The notes below the pieces were generated by a model. The model saw only the letters and a list, made by a program, of their open reading frames with translations. It was not told the origin of the DNA and searched no databases. Both the position numbers and the translations under genes were made by a program. From Clostridium sp. (GTDB taxonomy: Bacteria > Bacillota > Clostridia > Lachnospirales > Lachnospiraceae): DNA of 64,000 bases. Shown here piece by piece: positions 51,375-59,911 of this stretch. The stretch is taken from assembly GCA_023664325.1 (NCBI GenBank), contig JAMPFS010000006.1:22690-86689 (forward strand), read 5' to 3'. How positions within the stretch are numbered: the first letter of the stretch is position 1; every line of letters begins with the position of its first letter.

Positions 51375-52310
51375 TTATTTCTCTAAAGCCTCTATTTCGC
51401 AGATTGACAATCCTGTTTTTTCGGCAATCGTAGGTTTATCCAGGACATCCAAAAGGTTTTTTGCAACTTCAAGCATCGCCTGTTTGTGACCTTCCTGTAA
51501 TCCTTCCTGTAATCCTTCCTGCCAACCTTCTTCACGTCCTTCCCGCATGGCTCGTTTTCGGATGCCAATCTCAATCGCAAGATTGTCTTTGCGGGCTTCA
51601 CACTGCATTCGGATTTTCTCGTCTTCACTAAGCTGTGCCATTGTATAGACACATTCGTCAATGGCTTCATTTTGTTCTGCCAGCATATGCAATTCCTCCC
51701 AACTTTCTGCACGGAACAGCCTTGCCCACTGATATAGCTGCGAGTGTTCCTTGTTTTTGGTGACATTTTCGTTGTCAATCTGCCGCAGATTCAGGACAAA
51801 AATCCCAAAATCATCCAGATAGCGGTTATGGTACTGCGGATTTTCATTGATCAGATAGTATTTGGAGAGAAGCTCCTCCACCCCGTCAAATAAATCAAAA
51901 TCCAGAATGCTAATCTGCAGGGCAGGCAATGCATCGGCATAATCCGCCCCTTCGTCCAGGTTGTTGTACGTCCTGCAAAGATAGGTCAGCGACCGCTCTT
52001 TCCAGTAAATCTGTTTTACAACCTGCATTTCTATGTTGATATACTGCTTTTTGTTTAACAGCAGTTTGATATTCAATACGCAGGTCTTGCTGTTGATTTT
52101 CTCCCCAAGCTCAATGGGGTTGCAGATATCCAGATCCGTTACGTTGTCCGGGTCAATGCCCATAATTGCGCAGATTAAATGTTTCAATACGTTCTTATTT
52201 TTTTGCATGACCGCCCGGAACATATAGTCATTTGTCAGGCGGTAAGGGACTGCACCCTGCATCACTGTGCTGTGGCGCATGTTGTTTGCTTCGTCATTTT
52301 TCTTTGCCAT
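51375..52310 (-). CDS. Rpn-family PD-(D/E)XK nuclease/putative transposase, second copy
   Basis: A 311-residue paralogue of 46425-47321: VPYRLTNDYMFRAVMQKNKN, CVLNIKLLLNKKQYINIEMQV, SLTYLCRTYNNLDEG and the shared block WARLFRAESWEELHMLAEQN. The C-terminal region contains EGLQEGLQEG from a 12-base tandem repeat. AAGGAGG precedes the start. Same-strand placement of two copies about 4 kb apart allows recombination between them, deleting or duplicating the glf-GHKL segment. Confidence 0.9.
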   Translation of the reverse strand: MAKKNDEANNMRHSTVMQGAVPYRLTNDYMFRAVMQKNKNVLKHLICAIMGIDPDNVTDLDICNPIELGEKINSKTCVLNIKLLLNKKQYINIEMQVVKQIYWKERSLTYLCRTYNNLDEGADYADALPALQISILDFDLFDGVEELLSKYYLINENPQYHNRYLDDFGIFVLNLRQIDNENVTKNKEHSQLYQWARLFRAESWEELHMLAEQNEAIDECVYTMAQLSEDEKIRMQCEARKDNLAIEIGIRKRAMREGREEGWQEGLQEGLQEGHKQAMLEVAKNLLDVLDKPTIAEKTGLSICEIEALEK

Positions 52311-52543
52311 ATAGTATCCTCCTTGTTATCGTTCTTCTTTGTGCGTTCTTGCTAAATTGGTAATTGATAATCAGGAAGCGCTATGGCTTGTGTTGGATGT
52401 CAGGTCTCATTTTTCTCCTTTCCTCTCCAGACCGTACCCAAGTGACTTTATTATAAAATATTATAGTGGAAATGGCAATGAGAAATATGGATGAAGCGGA
52501 TACATAAAGATGTTAGATTTATCGGGTTTTGCCAGAAAAGCAG

Positions 52544-52572
52544 TTGTATCATACGCAGAATTAAGATATAAT
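52544..52572 (+). promoter_or_regulatory. Promoter of the flavodoxin gene
   Basis: TTGTAT (52544-52549) and TATAAT (52567-52572), spacing 17. Confidence 0.65.
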
Positions 52573-52595
52573 ATGAACGCATAGAGCATGAGTGC

Positions 52596-52709
52596 AGAAT
52601 GCTACAGATAAGATTTTAGCCTGCTGGCAGGCAGAAAATTTTATCTGCAGCATTCTATATGAGTGTCAACGAACACCGAAAAACCGTAGGTTTTGAGGTG
52701 GACACTCAT
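52596..52709 (+). promoter_or_regulatory. Structured leader: two hairpins before the flavodoxin
   Basis: Hairpin 1: AGAATGCT (52596-52603) with AGCATTCT (52649-52656), inner pairing CAGATAA with TTATCTG. Hairpin 2: ATGAGTGTC (52659-52667) with GACACTCAT (52701-52709), inner CACC-ga-AAAACC with GGTTTT-ga-GGTG. It ends 35 bases before the ATG, and AGGAGG lies between. It may be a riboswitch-like or dispersed palindromic element. Confidence 0.55.
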
Positions 52710-52743
52710 ACTTGAAAGTTCATGATAATAGGAGGATACCCAT

Positions 52744-53199
52744 ATGTCAAAAACATTAGTAGCGTATTTTAGTTATTCGGGAAATGCAAAGGCGGCAGCC
52801 GCTAAGGTGGCAGAGCTTGCAGGAGCAGATTTGTTTGAAATTAAGCCGGAGAATCCATATTCTGCCGATTATCAGGCATGTGTGGATGAGGCGAGAAAGG
52901 AACTGCAGGAACATGCAAGACCGAAGTTAGCGGCAAAGGTAGCGGATATGAGCAGCTATGACCGGATTATTTTAGGCTTTCCCAACTGGTGCAAAACCTG
53001 TCCGATGCCTGTTTTATCATTTTTAGAGGAATATGACTTAAAAGGCAAAAAGATTGATGCATTTGTCACCAATGGCGGCGGAGGTGTCGGAGACAGTACT
53101 GGGGATATCCGAAAAAGCGCGGCAGGCGCCGAGGTATCCGATGCAGTAAATGGCAATGATTTATCGGATGACAGGATAAAGGAATGGCTGGGATTATAA
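52744..53199 (+). CDS. Flavodoxin-family protein
   Basis: A 151-residue flavodoxin-like electron-transfer or NAD(P)H-dependent flavoprotein. The FMN phosphate-binding loop is AYFSYSGNAKAAAAKVAEL near the N-terminus, followed by YDRIILGFPNWCKTCPMPVL and DAFVTNGGGGVGDSTGDI, which matches flavodoxin_4-type proteins. AGGAGG precedes the ATG at 52744. Physiological partners are unknown. The structured leader makes regulation by a small molecule or by a protein plausible, but no known FMN riboswitch sequence is recognised. Confidence 0.92.
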   Translation: MSKTLVAYFSYSGNAKAAAAKVAELAGADLFEIKPENPYSADYQACVDEARKELQEHARPKLAAKVADMSSYDRIILGFPNWCKTCPMPVLSFLEEYDLKGKKIDAFVTNGGGGVGDSTGDIRKSAAGAEVSDAVNGNDLSDDRIKEWLGL

Positions 53200-53218
53200 G
53201 AAAAGACGAATAGAAATA

Positions 53219-53269
53219 AAAGACACCCTCCTACCGGAACGATATCGTTCTGAATGGAGGGTGTCTTTT
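53219..53269. terminator. Bidirectional terminator between flavodoxin and PH-domain genes
   Basis: AGACACCCTCC pairs perfectly with GGAGGGTGTCT, with an inner palindrome GAACGATATCGTTC, flanked by A-rich and T-rich sequence. Confidence 0.85.
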
Positions 53270-53271
53270 GC

Positions 53272-53640
53272 TTAATCTAAATCATTGTCGTGTTCGTCAC
53301 TCATGTATTCACGGTTGGTAACCCGTTTTGTATCCCGCTGGGTTTCCACAAGCTGTGATAACTGTTCCTTGACATCCTTTGGATTTTTGATGCTTAAAAT
53401 ATCAAAGTCTCCCATGGATTTATCGGCAGAACAGCAGTGAATGGTGCCGACACCGAAAATTCTCTGCAAAAAGGATCTGGTTAAAGAGATATCCATAATC
53501 CGGTAGAGCCGGACTTCATCTTCCTTTTTATTCAGAAATCCCTGCTCAATAAATAACCGTTCTTCTGACAGCATATATTTTGTAAAAGACAGCGGTAATC
53601 CAAAGAGGGTTCTTTTTTTGTCACTCCATAAATAATCCAT
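53272..53640 (-). CDS. PH-domain (bPH2/YdbS-like) protein
   Basis: A 122-residue protein with a bacterial PH-like domain: YMLSEERLFIEQGFLNKKEDEVRLYRIMD and GTIHCCSADKSMGDFDIL (quoted in parts) match the bPH_2/DUF304 pattern. No transmembrane helix is visible. The C-terminus is charged. Minus strand, with AGGAGG before the start and a strong promoter at 53694-53722. Confidence 0.82.
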   Translation of the reverse strand: MDYLWSDKKRTLFGLPLSFTKYMLSEERLFIEQGFLNKKEDEVRLYRIMDISLTRSFLQRIFGVGTIHCCSADKSMGDFDILSIKNPKDVKEQLSQLVETQRDTKRVTNREYMSDEHDNDLD

Positions 53641-53993
53641 CTTATTTTCCTCCTGATTGATATATGTATTAAATGATTGTAAAACTGTACTTCATTATAA
53701 TGGATAAATGCCAGGAAAACAATAGTTTTCACAAATGCAGAGCATTTTTTGTGGTTTGACCTGCAATATGTCTCAACTTTGGTTTGTAATTGTGGTAAAA
53801 ATCCGCTAAACTGTCAGGCGAGGAAAAGGAAGTATTATTATCAAAAATTTTGTAACGAATTTGCTTTTTGTGTGATATATATAGGAACGTTCAAAGCGTG
53901 TCGGGATCATACATGAAGTCGGCAACAGGTTCGCTGCTGGCTGCCAGACAGCGTAAAAAAAGAAAATTGACGGAACCATGAAAAGAGGAGGAG
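53641..53993. other. 353-base spacer between PH-domain gene and ECF sigma gene
   Basis: Divergent promoter region. A minus-strand promoter lies at 53694-53722. TGTAAC at 53850-53855 is an ECF-like -35 motif on the plus strand but without a matching -10 box. No gene is seen. Confidence 0.4.
53694..53722 (-). promoter_or_regulatory. Promoter of the PH-domain gene
   Basis: Minus strand: TTGTTT (complement of 53717-53722), 17 bases, TATAAT (complement of 53694-53699). Confidence 0.65.
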
Positions 53994-54473
53994 ATGGCTA
54001 TTCAGACAGAGGATATCTTTCAAAAGCACGGACAAATGGTATATCGGTATCTGCGCAGTTTATGCGGGAATGAAGACTTGGCGGAGGAACTGACACAGGA
54101 GACCTTCTATCAGGCAATTAAGAGTGCAGACCGATACGATGGCAGTTGTAGTGTATCGACATGGCTCTGTCAGATTGGGAAGCATATGTGGCTTCGGGAA
54201 CTTCGGAAGAGGAAACGGTTTTCCGGTCAGGAATTAAGTGAGCAGATACCTTCCGGGGAACAGACACCAGAGGAACATTATCTGCAAAAAAGCCGGATGA
54301 TGGATGTTATGAAGCGGGTTCATGCATTGCCGGATACAGAAAGAGAAGTTGTGCTGTTGCGCGCAGCAGGTTCCCTTTCCTTCCGGGAAATCGGAGAGAT
54401 TATGGGTAAAAGTGAAAGCTGGGCAAGGGTTACTTTCTTTCGGGCAAAGAAAAAATTAAAGGAGGATGCGTAG
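53994..54473 (+). CDS. ECF-family RNA polymerase sigma factor
   Basis: A 159-residue sigma-70 family protein: region 2 (FQKHGQMVYRYLRSLCGNED, LAEELTQETFYQAIKSADRY) and region 4 (LPDTEREVVLLRAAGSLSFR, EIGEIMGKSESWARVTFFRA). ECF sigma factors are held inactive by the anti-sigma factor encoded next to them. GAGGAGG precedes the ATG. The anti-sigma gene starts 82 bases downstream, after an intergenic repeat-like stretch. Confidence 0.93.
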   Translation: MAIQTEDIFQKHGQMVYRYLRSLCGNEDLAEELTQETFYQAIKSADRYDGSCSVSTWLCQIGKHMWLRELRKRKRFSGQELSEQIPSGEQTPEEHYLQKSRMMDVMKRVHALPDTEREVVLLRAAGSLSFREIGEIMGKSESWARVTFFRAKKKLKEDA

Positions 54474-54483
54474 TATAACTCTG

Positions 54484-54519
54484 TTTTCGCAACCGGATTT
54501 TGGAAATAGAGAGTTTCGC
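54484..54519. repeat. Second copy of a degenerate intergenic element
   Basis: Aligns with 29928-29963 at 28 of 36 positions; all differences are transitions. It lies between the sigma factor and anti-sigma genes. TTCGC-tcatg-GCGAA at its end can form a small hairpin. Confidence 0.4.
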
Positions 54520-54555
54520 TCATGGCGAAGAGGTTATAATAAGGAGGTACTTGAT

Positions 54556-55254
54556 ATGGAGAATCAGACAAATATAGAATTAAGCTGTGATATTGTAGGA
54601 GATTTACTGCCGGTATATTGTGATAAACAGGCAACAAATGACAGTGTGCGGGCTGTGGAGGCGCATTTGCAAGGATGTGGGCGCTGCCGGAGGATTTACG
54701 AGGAAATGAGCGGGGATATGGAACGGGGTTTTGAACAGGAAAATCAGGATAGGGCGATTGAACCGCTGAAAAAAGTAAAGCGGCGGCAGACGATTCGTGT
54801 CATAATTTTCTTTTTGCTGGGGGCAGGGGTATGCGCCGGTATATTCTGTACACTGTTTTTTGGCATTGTACCGGTAAAAAGTGAAGATGTGGTGATCTCC
54901 CCAAAAGCGGAAATAATGGAAGATGCATATAACCTTTTTGCGGAGGACAGGAAGGAGGAAGCACCCGTAAAGAGGATGCAGGGATTTAAAGTTTCCTTTG
55001 AATTAAAGCTTTCGCAAGGGAAATATATCGAGTTTCGGCAGGTGGAGGATTCGGATGCCGATACTGTGATATATAAAATATATAGTGTCATGAATCTGCC
55101 TTTTGATGACCGGGGGAAAACGCCGAACGAAGCGAATGTCGGTGTAGAATCCAATGAGAAATTTACAGACAAGGATAAAGTGATTTTCCGGTTCCGGGAT
55201 CAGGATGTGGTATATTCCTTAAAACAGATTGCACAGGAGCAGGGGATACAGTAG
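54556..55254 (+). CDS. Anti-sigma factor with zf-HC2 domain
   Basis: A 232-residue protein. The ATG at 54556 follows AAGGAGG; the frame opens further upstream at 54466. An N-terminal anti-sigma zinc-binding fold is present (CDIVGDLLPVYCDKQATNDS and HLQGCGRCRRIYEEM, HxxxCxxC), then a transmembrane helix near residues 84-104 (IIFFLLGAGVCAGIFCTLFF), and an extracytoplasmic domain of about 120 residues of unknown fold. Binding of the upstream sigma factor is inferred from the domain and adjacency. Confidence 0.88.
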   Translation: MENQTNIELSCDIVGDLLPVYCDKQATNDSVRAVEAHLQGCGRCRRIYEEMSGDMERGFEQENQDRAIEPLKKVKRRQTIRVIIFFLLGAGVCAGIFCTLFFGIVPVKSEDVVISPKAEIMEDAYNLFAEDRKEEAPVKRMQGFKVSFELKLSQGKYIEFRQVEDSDADTVIYKIYSVMNLPFDDRGKTPNEANVGVESNEKFTDKDKVIFRFRDQDVVYSLKQIAQEQGIQ

Positions 55255-55284
55255 CGGTTTTGGCGATCTTCTTTTCCATACAAA

Positions 55285-55313
55285 TTGCGTTTTAAGACGG
55301 CATAGGGTATAAT
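55285..55313 (+). promoter_or_regulatory. Promoter of the YunG-like gene
   Basis: TTGCGT (55285-55290) and TATAAT (55308-55313), spacing 17. Confidence 0.65.
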
Positions 55314-55369
55314 CGTATCAGACAAAATATACAGTTGTTATCAAATATTCCACAGAAAGGGGAAAACCA

Positions 55370-55798
55370 ATGCAGTATCAATTTTATGGCTGGGAGAATG
55401 CAGTGTGTGATGCAGTTACGGACGAGTATCCTGAAATCAAAACACCGCTTGACCTGTATGATGCATTATCGAAGATTTGGTGCGCACAAACCTGTGCGCC
55501 GAGAATGCGCGAGGAGTGGACACCGGAAAATAAAACACTGGGGCAGTGTTCGATTACCGCGTTTTTAGCGCAGGATATTTTTGGCGGTCAGGTTTATGGG
55601 ATTTTAAGGCCGGGAGGAAATTATCATTGTTATAATGTGGTTGGCAGCAGCCTCTTTGATTTGACCAGTGAACAGTTTGGGGATGAGGTTCTCCTATACG
55701 AGAATAATCCGCAGCAGTTTCGGGAGGTGCATTTTGCAAAAGAGGAGAAACGGCTGCGGTACGAATATTTAAAGGCAAAGCTCAAAGGGATAAAATGA
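55370..55798 (+). CDS. YunG-family protein
   Basis: A 142-residue protein resembling Bacillus YunG: KIWCAQTCAPRMREEWTPENK, LGQCSITAFLAQDIFGGQVY and YHCYNVVGSSLFDLTSEQFG. The conserved Cys of LGQC and His of YHCYN recall a papain-like arrangement, but activity is not established. AAAGGGG precedes the ATG. It lies 13 bases before recG. Confidence 0.8.
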   Translation: MQYQFYGWENAVCDAVTDEYPEIKTPLDLYDALSKIWCAQTCAPRMREEWTPENKTLGQCSITAFLAQDIFGGQVYGILRPGGNYHCYNVVGSSLFDLTSEQFGDEVLLYENNPQQFREVHFAKEEKRLRYEYLKAKLKGIK

Positions 55799-55811
55799 AT
55801 GGAGAACAGAG

Positions 55812-57821
55812 ATGAAATTAGAGGATTCCGTTGACCGTATCAAGGGTATCGGGCCAAAAACGGCTGGTCTTTTCCAAAAACTGAAGATTGCGACCATAGA
55901 GGATTTGTTAAGGCTGTATCCGCGCAATTACCGGACTTACGGCGAGCCGGTCGGCATTCAAGAGGCAGAAATCGGACAGCGCACTGCGGTTAAGGCGCAG
56001 ATTCAGTCCTATGTGGATATTAAGCAGGTCAGGAGCTTAAAAATTGTATCCTGCACGGTAAAGGACATGACAGGCAGCCTGAAGCTTACCTGGTTTAACT
56101 CCCCGTTTTTAAAGCAGATGTTTCACATTGGGCAGACCTATATTTTTGTGGGGGCAATCCATATAAAAAACAACCAGCTTACGATGGAACATCCTGAATA
56201 TTATACGGCAGAGCAGTATGAAAAGCTGGCTGCATCCCTGCAGCCGGTCTATCCGCTGACGGAAGGCCTCAGCAATAAAATGGTGGCAAAGGCGGTAAAA
56301 AATGCCCTTGTTTTGACGGAGGGAATGGAAGACCATGTGCCGGAGGCGGTGCGGGAACATTTTGCGCTTATGCCAATTAGAACGGCAGTGGAAGGCGTGC
56401 ATTTCCCACAGAACCTGGAGCAGCTTATGGAGTGCCGGAAGCGTTTGGTGTTTGATGAATTTTTCTGGTTTCTGGTACAGATGCGGCAGATGCGCAGGCA
56501 GACGGTAAAGGCAGAGAATCATTTTGTGATTACGGATTTTGAAGCGGCAGAAGCATTTATCGGGAAGCTGCCGTTTTCCCTGACAAAGGGGCAGCAGGAA
56601 GCAGTTTTGGAAATCAGGCAGGATTTGGCGGGAAGTTCTCCGATGAACCGGCTGATTCAGGGGGATGTCGGCTCCGGCAAGACGGTGGTGGCAGAAATTG
56701 CGCTGCTGGCGGTTGTTTCAAATGGATACCAGACTGCATTTATGGCGCCTACGGAAGTGCTTGCCATGCAGCATTTTGAAGGGGTAAAGAAGGATTTGGA
56801 GCCATTTGGCGTTCGGGTGGAGCTGTTGTGCGGTTCCACGAAACCGGCAGAGAAACGGCGGATTTATACAGCGCTGGCGGCAGGGGAAATTGACATACTG
56901 GTGGGAACCCATGCGCTGATACAGGAAAGGGTTGTATATCAAAATTTAGCGTTAGTAATTACGGATGAACAGCACCGTTTTGGCGTGCGGCAAAGGGAGC
57001 GTTTATCGGAAAAGGGAAAGGAACCCCATGTGCTGGTTATGAGCGCAACGCCGATTCCCCGGACACTGGCAATTATTATGTATGGGGATCTGGATATCTC
57101 GGTTATCCGGGATATGCCGGCAAACCGCAAGCCGATCAAAAACTGTGTGGTAGGCCCGAAATACCGTCCGACTGCTTACCAGTTTATGCAGGAGCAGATT
57201 CAGGCGGGGCATCAGGTTTATATCATATGCCCGATGGTGGAAGCAGGTGAAAATGTAGAGGCGGAAAATGTGCTGGAATATCAGGAAAGCCTTATCGACG
57301 TCTTTCCGGGAGAAACGGTTATTGCCAATCTGCATGGGAAGATGGCACCGGAAACGAAGAACAGTATTATGGCGGATTTTGCTGCCGGGAAGATTGATAT
57401 TTTGGTGTCCACGACTGTGATAGAGGTTGGAATCAATAACCCGAACGCAACGGTGATTATGATCGAAAATGCAGAGAAATTCGGGCTGGCACAGATTCAT
57501 CAGTTGCGCGGGCGTGTGGGAAGAGGGGAAGCACAGTCTTACTGCATTATGTTATGTGCAACGGATAAGCCGGAAGCGTTAGACCGGTTAGCGATTTTAA
57601 ATGCTTCCAATGACGGATTCCATATTGCCAACGAAGACCTGAAAATGCGCGGGCCGGGAGATTTTTTTGGCGTGCGTCAGAGCGGGGATATGCTTTTTTC
57701 CCTCGGGGATATCTATCAGGATGCCGATACCTTAAAGCAGGCAAATGATGCGATTGCCTTTTTGGAACAGCAGGGGTATCCGTTCGATGAAATGGGCAGG
57801 ATCGAAAATGTAGTGCTTTGA
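55812..57821 (+). CDS. recG: ATP-dependent DNA helicase RecG
   Basis: A 669-residue helicase that reverses stalled replication forks and processes branched recombination intermediates. The wedge/OB domain is in the N-terminal 200 residues (IKGIGPKTAGLFQKLKIATI, RNYRTYGEP). The motor domain has Walker A GDVGSGKTVVAEIAL near residue 284, motif Ia TEVLAMQHF, the DEQH box ITDEQHRFGVRQRERL near 383, motif III MSATPIPRTLAI, and motif VI RGRVGRGEAQSYCI. The C-terminal RecG wedge-anchor is present (MRGPGDFFGVRQSG). Length is typical. Two hairpins follow the stop. Confidence 0.97.
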   Translation: MKLEDSVDRIKGIGPKTAGLFQKLKIATIEDLLRLYPRNYRTYGEPVGIQEAEIGQRTAVKAQIQSYVDIKQVRSLKIVSCTVKDMTGSLKLTWFNSPFLKQMFHIGQTYIFVGAIHIKNNQLTMEHPEYYTAEQYEKLAASLQPVYPLTEGLSNKMVAKAVKNALVLTEGMEDHVPEAVREHFALMPIRTAVEGVHFPQNLEQLMECRKRLVFDEFFWFLVQMRQMRRQTVKAENHFVITDFEAAEAFIGKLPFSLTKGQQEAVLEIRQDLAGSSPMNRLIQGDVGSGKTVVAEIALLAVVSNGYQTAFMAPTEVLAMQHFEGVKKDLEPFGVRVELLCGSTKPAEKRRIYTALAAGEIDILVGTHALIQERVVYQNLALVITDEQHRFGVRQRERLSEKGKEPHVLVMSATPIPRTLAIIMYGDLDISVIRDMPANRKPIKNCVVGPKYRPTAYQFMQEQIQAGHQVYIICPMVEAGENVEAENVLEYQESLIDVFPGETVIANLHGKMAPETKNSIMADFAAGKIDILVSTTVIEVGINNPNATVIMIENAEKFGLAQIHQLRGRVGRGEAQSYCIMLCATDKPEALDRLAILNASNDGFHIANEDLKMRGPGDFFGVRQSGDMLFSLGDIYQDADTLKQANDAIAFLEQQGYPFDEMGRIENVVL

Positions 57822-57826
57822 TATGT

Positions 57827-57914
57827 AAAGCCTGTCTTATCTGTCGCCTTGTGAGATGCAATGCGGCAGGCAGGACAGGCCTTTTGCTGAAGTCCTGTCA
57901 GGCTTCAGCCTTTT
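57827..57914 (+). terminator. Tandem terminator hairpins after recG
   Basis: First: AAGCCTGTC with GACAGGC then CTTTT (57827-57885). Second: GCTGAAG with CTTCAGC then CTTTTG (57886-57914). The second may also serve the convergent SASP gene. Confidence 0.8.
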
Positions 57915-57932
57915 GTCTTACCATGGACATAG

Positions 57933-58124
57933 CTACTTGCCAGCCATTTCGCGTTCCTGAGCCTCAATCATTTTCTTTACCATATAACCGCCTACCGAAC
58001 CATTCTGGTAAGAAGTAAGATCGCCGTTGTAGCCGTGCTTTAATGGTACGCCAAGCTCATCCGCCACCTCGTACTTAAAGCGGTCAAGTGAACTCTGTGC
58101 ATTACGTTTTGCTTCGTTTTTCAT
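57933..58124 (-). CDS. Alpha/beta-type small acid-soluble spore protein
   Basis: A 63-residue DNA-binding spore protein that coats and protects forespore DNA. SLDRFKYEVADELGVPLKHG and YNGDLTSYQNGSVGGYMVKKM match the SASP family, including the GPR protease cleavage region (E-V-A/E-L-G-V-x-L). GGAGG on the minus strand precedes the ATG. This shows the organism forms spores or descends from one that did. Confidence 0.95.
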   Translation of the reverse strand: MKNEAKRNAQSSLDRFKYEVADELGVPLKHGYNGDLTSYQNGSVGGYMVKKMIEAQEREMAGK

Positions 58125-58486
58125 GATATTCGCCTCCGTCTCTTTTGAAGTATCTATTGAAACAACATTTTCATGTTGTAGGAATAGTATCTGAATATTT
58201 TCCGAAAATAAACTAGCAAGAGTTATCTTTATTGGAAATAACTGGCATTAACGGGAAATCGAAATATTTTGTGCAATCATTTGGCATATGTGTTATACTA
58301 AATTTGTTAAACAATGGTAATAATATTTTAATCTATAAATGCGGGGTATTGGTATGGCGATATTTTAGCGATCATTATTTAGACGGATGATTGACAGGGA
58401 TATCACAGAGGAGATACAGTGAGAATATGGTGGTAATTTTGCCGGAAAGCTCGGAGAAAAATGTGTTAAGTTGATGGAGGTACAGT
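58125..58486. other. 362-base region between SASP gene and helicase remnant
   Basis: Contains the SASP promoter region with a hairpin ACAACAT-tttc-ATGTTGT (58162-58179). The rest is AT-rich with TATACT near 58293, a possible promoter for the downstream remnant. No gene is supported. Confidence 0.4.
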
Positions 58487-58946
58487 ATGCAGATTCTTGA
58501 TAATGTGAATGTAAGATGCCGTTGTTCCGGCAACGGAGGACTGTCCGCCGGGAGTGGTTTTCGTACTGAAAAATATCAATAACAGTGTGAACATTGACAA
58601 CCAGAATCGGATTCATCCGTTTTATATGGTCTACATCGGAGTGGACGGGGAGATTGTATGCGATTACCTGAACCCGAAGAAGATGTTGGACAATCTCAGG
58701 CTGTTGTGCCGTGGCAAGAGCGAGCCTATTATGGAACTATGTAAGAACTTTAATAAAGCAACAGATGATGGCAGGAATATGGGCGAAGTGTCGGAGCTGT
58801 TAAGCGATGCCATCAATTCCATAATCGACATCAAAGAGGAAAACGATATCGACAGCCTGTTTTCGGCAGGGGGGACTTCGGCACTGTTAAATACCGTTTC
58901 GGGGTTGGATGATTTTGAACTGATATGTTTTTTGGTGATAAAATAG
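58487..58946 (+). pseudogene. Frameshifted C-terminal fragment of a helicase of a DUF4391-type R-M locus
   Basis: An ATG at 58487 with TGGAGG upstream starts MQILDNVNV, then a shift of frame near 58514 leads to DAVVPATEDCPPGVVFVLKN and on to FDLL-type sequence such as RIHPFYMVYIGVDGEIVCDY, DDGRNMGEVSELLSDAIN, DIDSLFSAGGTSAL, GLDDFELICFLVIK. From memory, this matches the end of SNF2/DEAD-type helicases that neighbour DUF4391 genes in type III-like restriction loci. Only about 140 codons remain and no ATPase motif is left, so it is a remnant. Confidence 0.7.
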
Positions 58947-59162
58947 TTTCAACAGATCTGAGTCATGCAAGTTGCTTCGCAACTAGGGATGTACAGAAAC
59001 CGTGTGCAAAAAATACGATAAAAAAAGAAACGGGTACCCCGCTTTAGCATAAGGCTGTACGGTAAAAAACTCGCTTCTTTGAATAAGTACGATATAACAA
59101 GATTATGTATTTGTCAATAAAATTTTGGCGAAATGCACGAAATGCACGGAAAAGGAGTAACA

Positions 59163-59816
59163 ATGTTTGGACTGCCACAGAGTACGGAATACGGAAAAAG
59201 AATACCGAAACAGAAATTTTACGATAACCTGAATGTTTCCCCGGCACTGAAAAGGGTGTTTGTGGGGCAAATCAGGGTAATTTACTGGAGAAATAAGATT
59301 GCATCTTCGACACTCAATGTTGCAGCCGGAGAAGATGTAAATGAGCTGGAAGTATTTGAGATATCGCTGAGCCAGAAGGATCTGGATCAGGCGGTACTTT
59401 TGCAGATAGACAGGGAAATTCCCTACCACATTCTCTTTGTCCTGTCTTTTGAGGAACAGGTTCAGGCTTGGATTGGGTACAAAGAGGAGGCATCTGCCGG
59501 AGGGAATGCCTTTAAGGTAAGCAGTTACTATCATACGGAATGGATGCCAGAAGATAAATTACATCTGAATTTGGAAGGGACTTCCCTTGATGCCGTGTAT
59601 GAAAACCTCGTCAGGCAGATTGCAGGCGATGACCTGCAGGGTGGACAGGCAGAGAGTTTGAAAGATTCTGTGGAAAAGGATAAGAAGAGGAAGGAACTGG
59701 AAAAGCAGATCGCCGTGCTGCAGGGGAAGGTTCGCAAGGAGAAGCAGTTGAACCGACAGATGGAGCTAAATGGGGAAGTGAAGAGGTTACGGATAGAATT
59801 GGAGGAGTTGAGATGA
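59163..59816 (+). CDS. DUF4391 protein of a restriction-modification-like locus
   Basis: A 217-residue protein; AAAAGGAG fixes the ATG at 59163. The blocks MFGLPQSTEYGKRIPKQKFY, NVSPALKRVFVGQIRVIYWR, LQIDREIPYHILFVL, YHTEWMPEDKL and the C-terminal coiled coil (KDKKRKELEKQIAVLQGKVR) are typical of DUF4391, which usually occurs between a helicase and type III-like mod and res genes. Here the helicase is a remnant and mod is missing, so the intact gene is probably an orphan. Its 3' part (59577-59693) is duplicated at 61648-61760. Confidence 0.88.
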   Translation: MFGLPQSTEYGKRIPKQKFYDNLNVSPALKRVFVGQIRVIYWRNKIASSTLNVAAGEDVNELEVFEISLSQKDLDQAVLLQIDREIPYHILFVLSFEEQVQAWIGYKEEASAGGNAFKVSSYYHTEWMPEDKLHLNLEGTSLDAVYENLVRQIAGDDLQGGQAESLKDSVEKDKKRKELEKQIAVLQGKVRKEKQLNRQMELNGEVKRLRIELEELR

Positions 59817-59911
59817 TGTATAATGTAGTTATCTGGAAATATTGTTATAGATAATAAATGGACTTTATGTTATAATTTGTATAAGAAAATCCAATGGAAG
59901 GAGGTTGTGTC

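Larger units (their letters stand above)
52311..52743. other. 433-base region upstream of the flavodoxin gene
   Basis: Contains no gene. It holds a promoter at 52544-52572 and a leader of about 165 bases with two strong hairpins (52596-52656 and 52659-52709). The part from 52311 to about 52540 shows nothing I can assign apart from the upstream sequence of the minus-strand Rpn gene. Confidence 0.5.

Noticed and set aside
52596..52709. Interpretation of the flavodoxin leader as an FMN riboswitch.
   Set aside because: The conserved FMN-box sequences are not seen; only generic hairpins are present.
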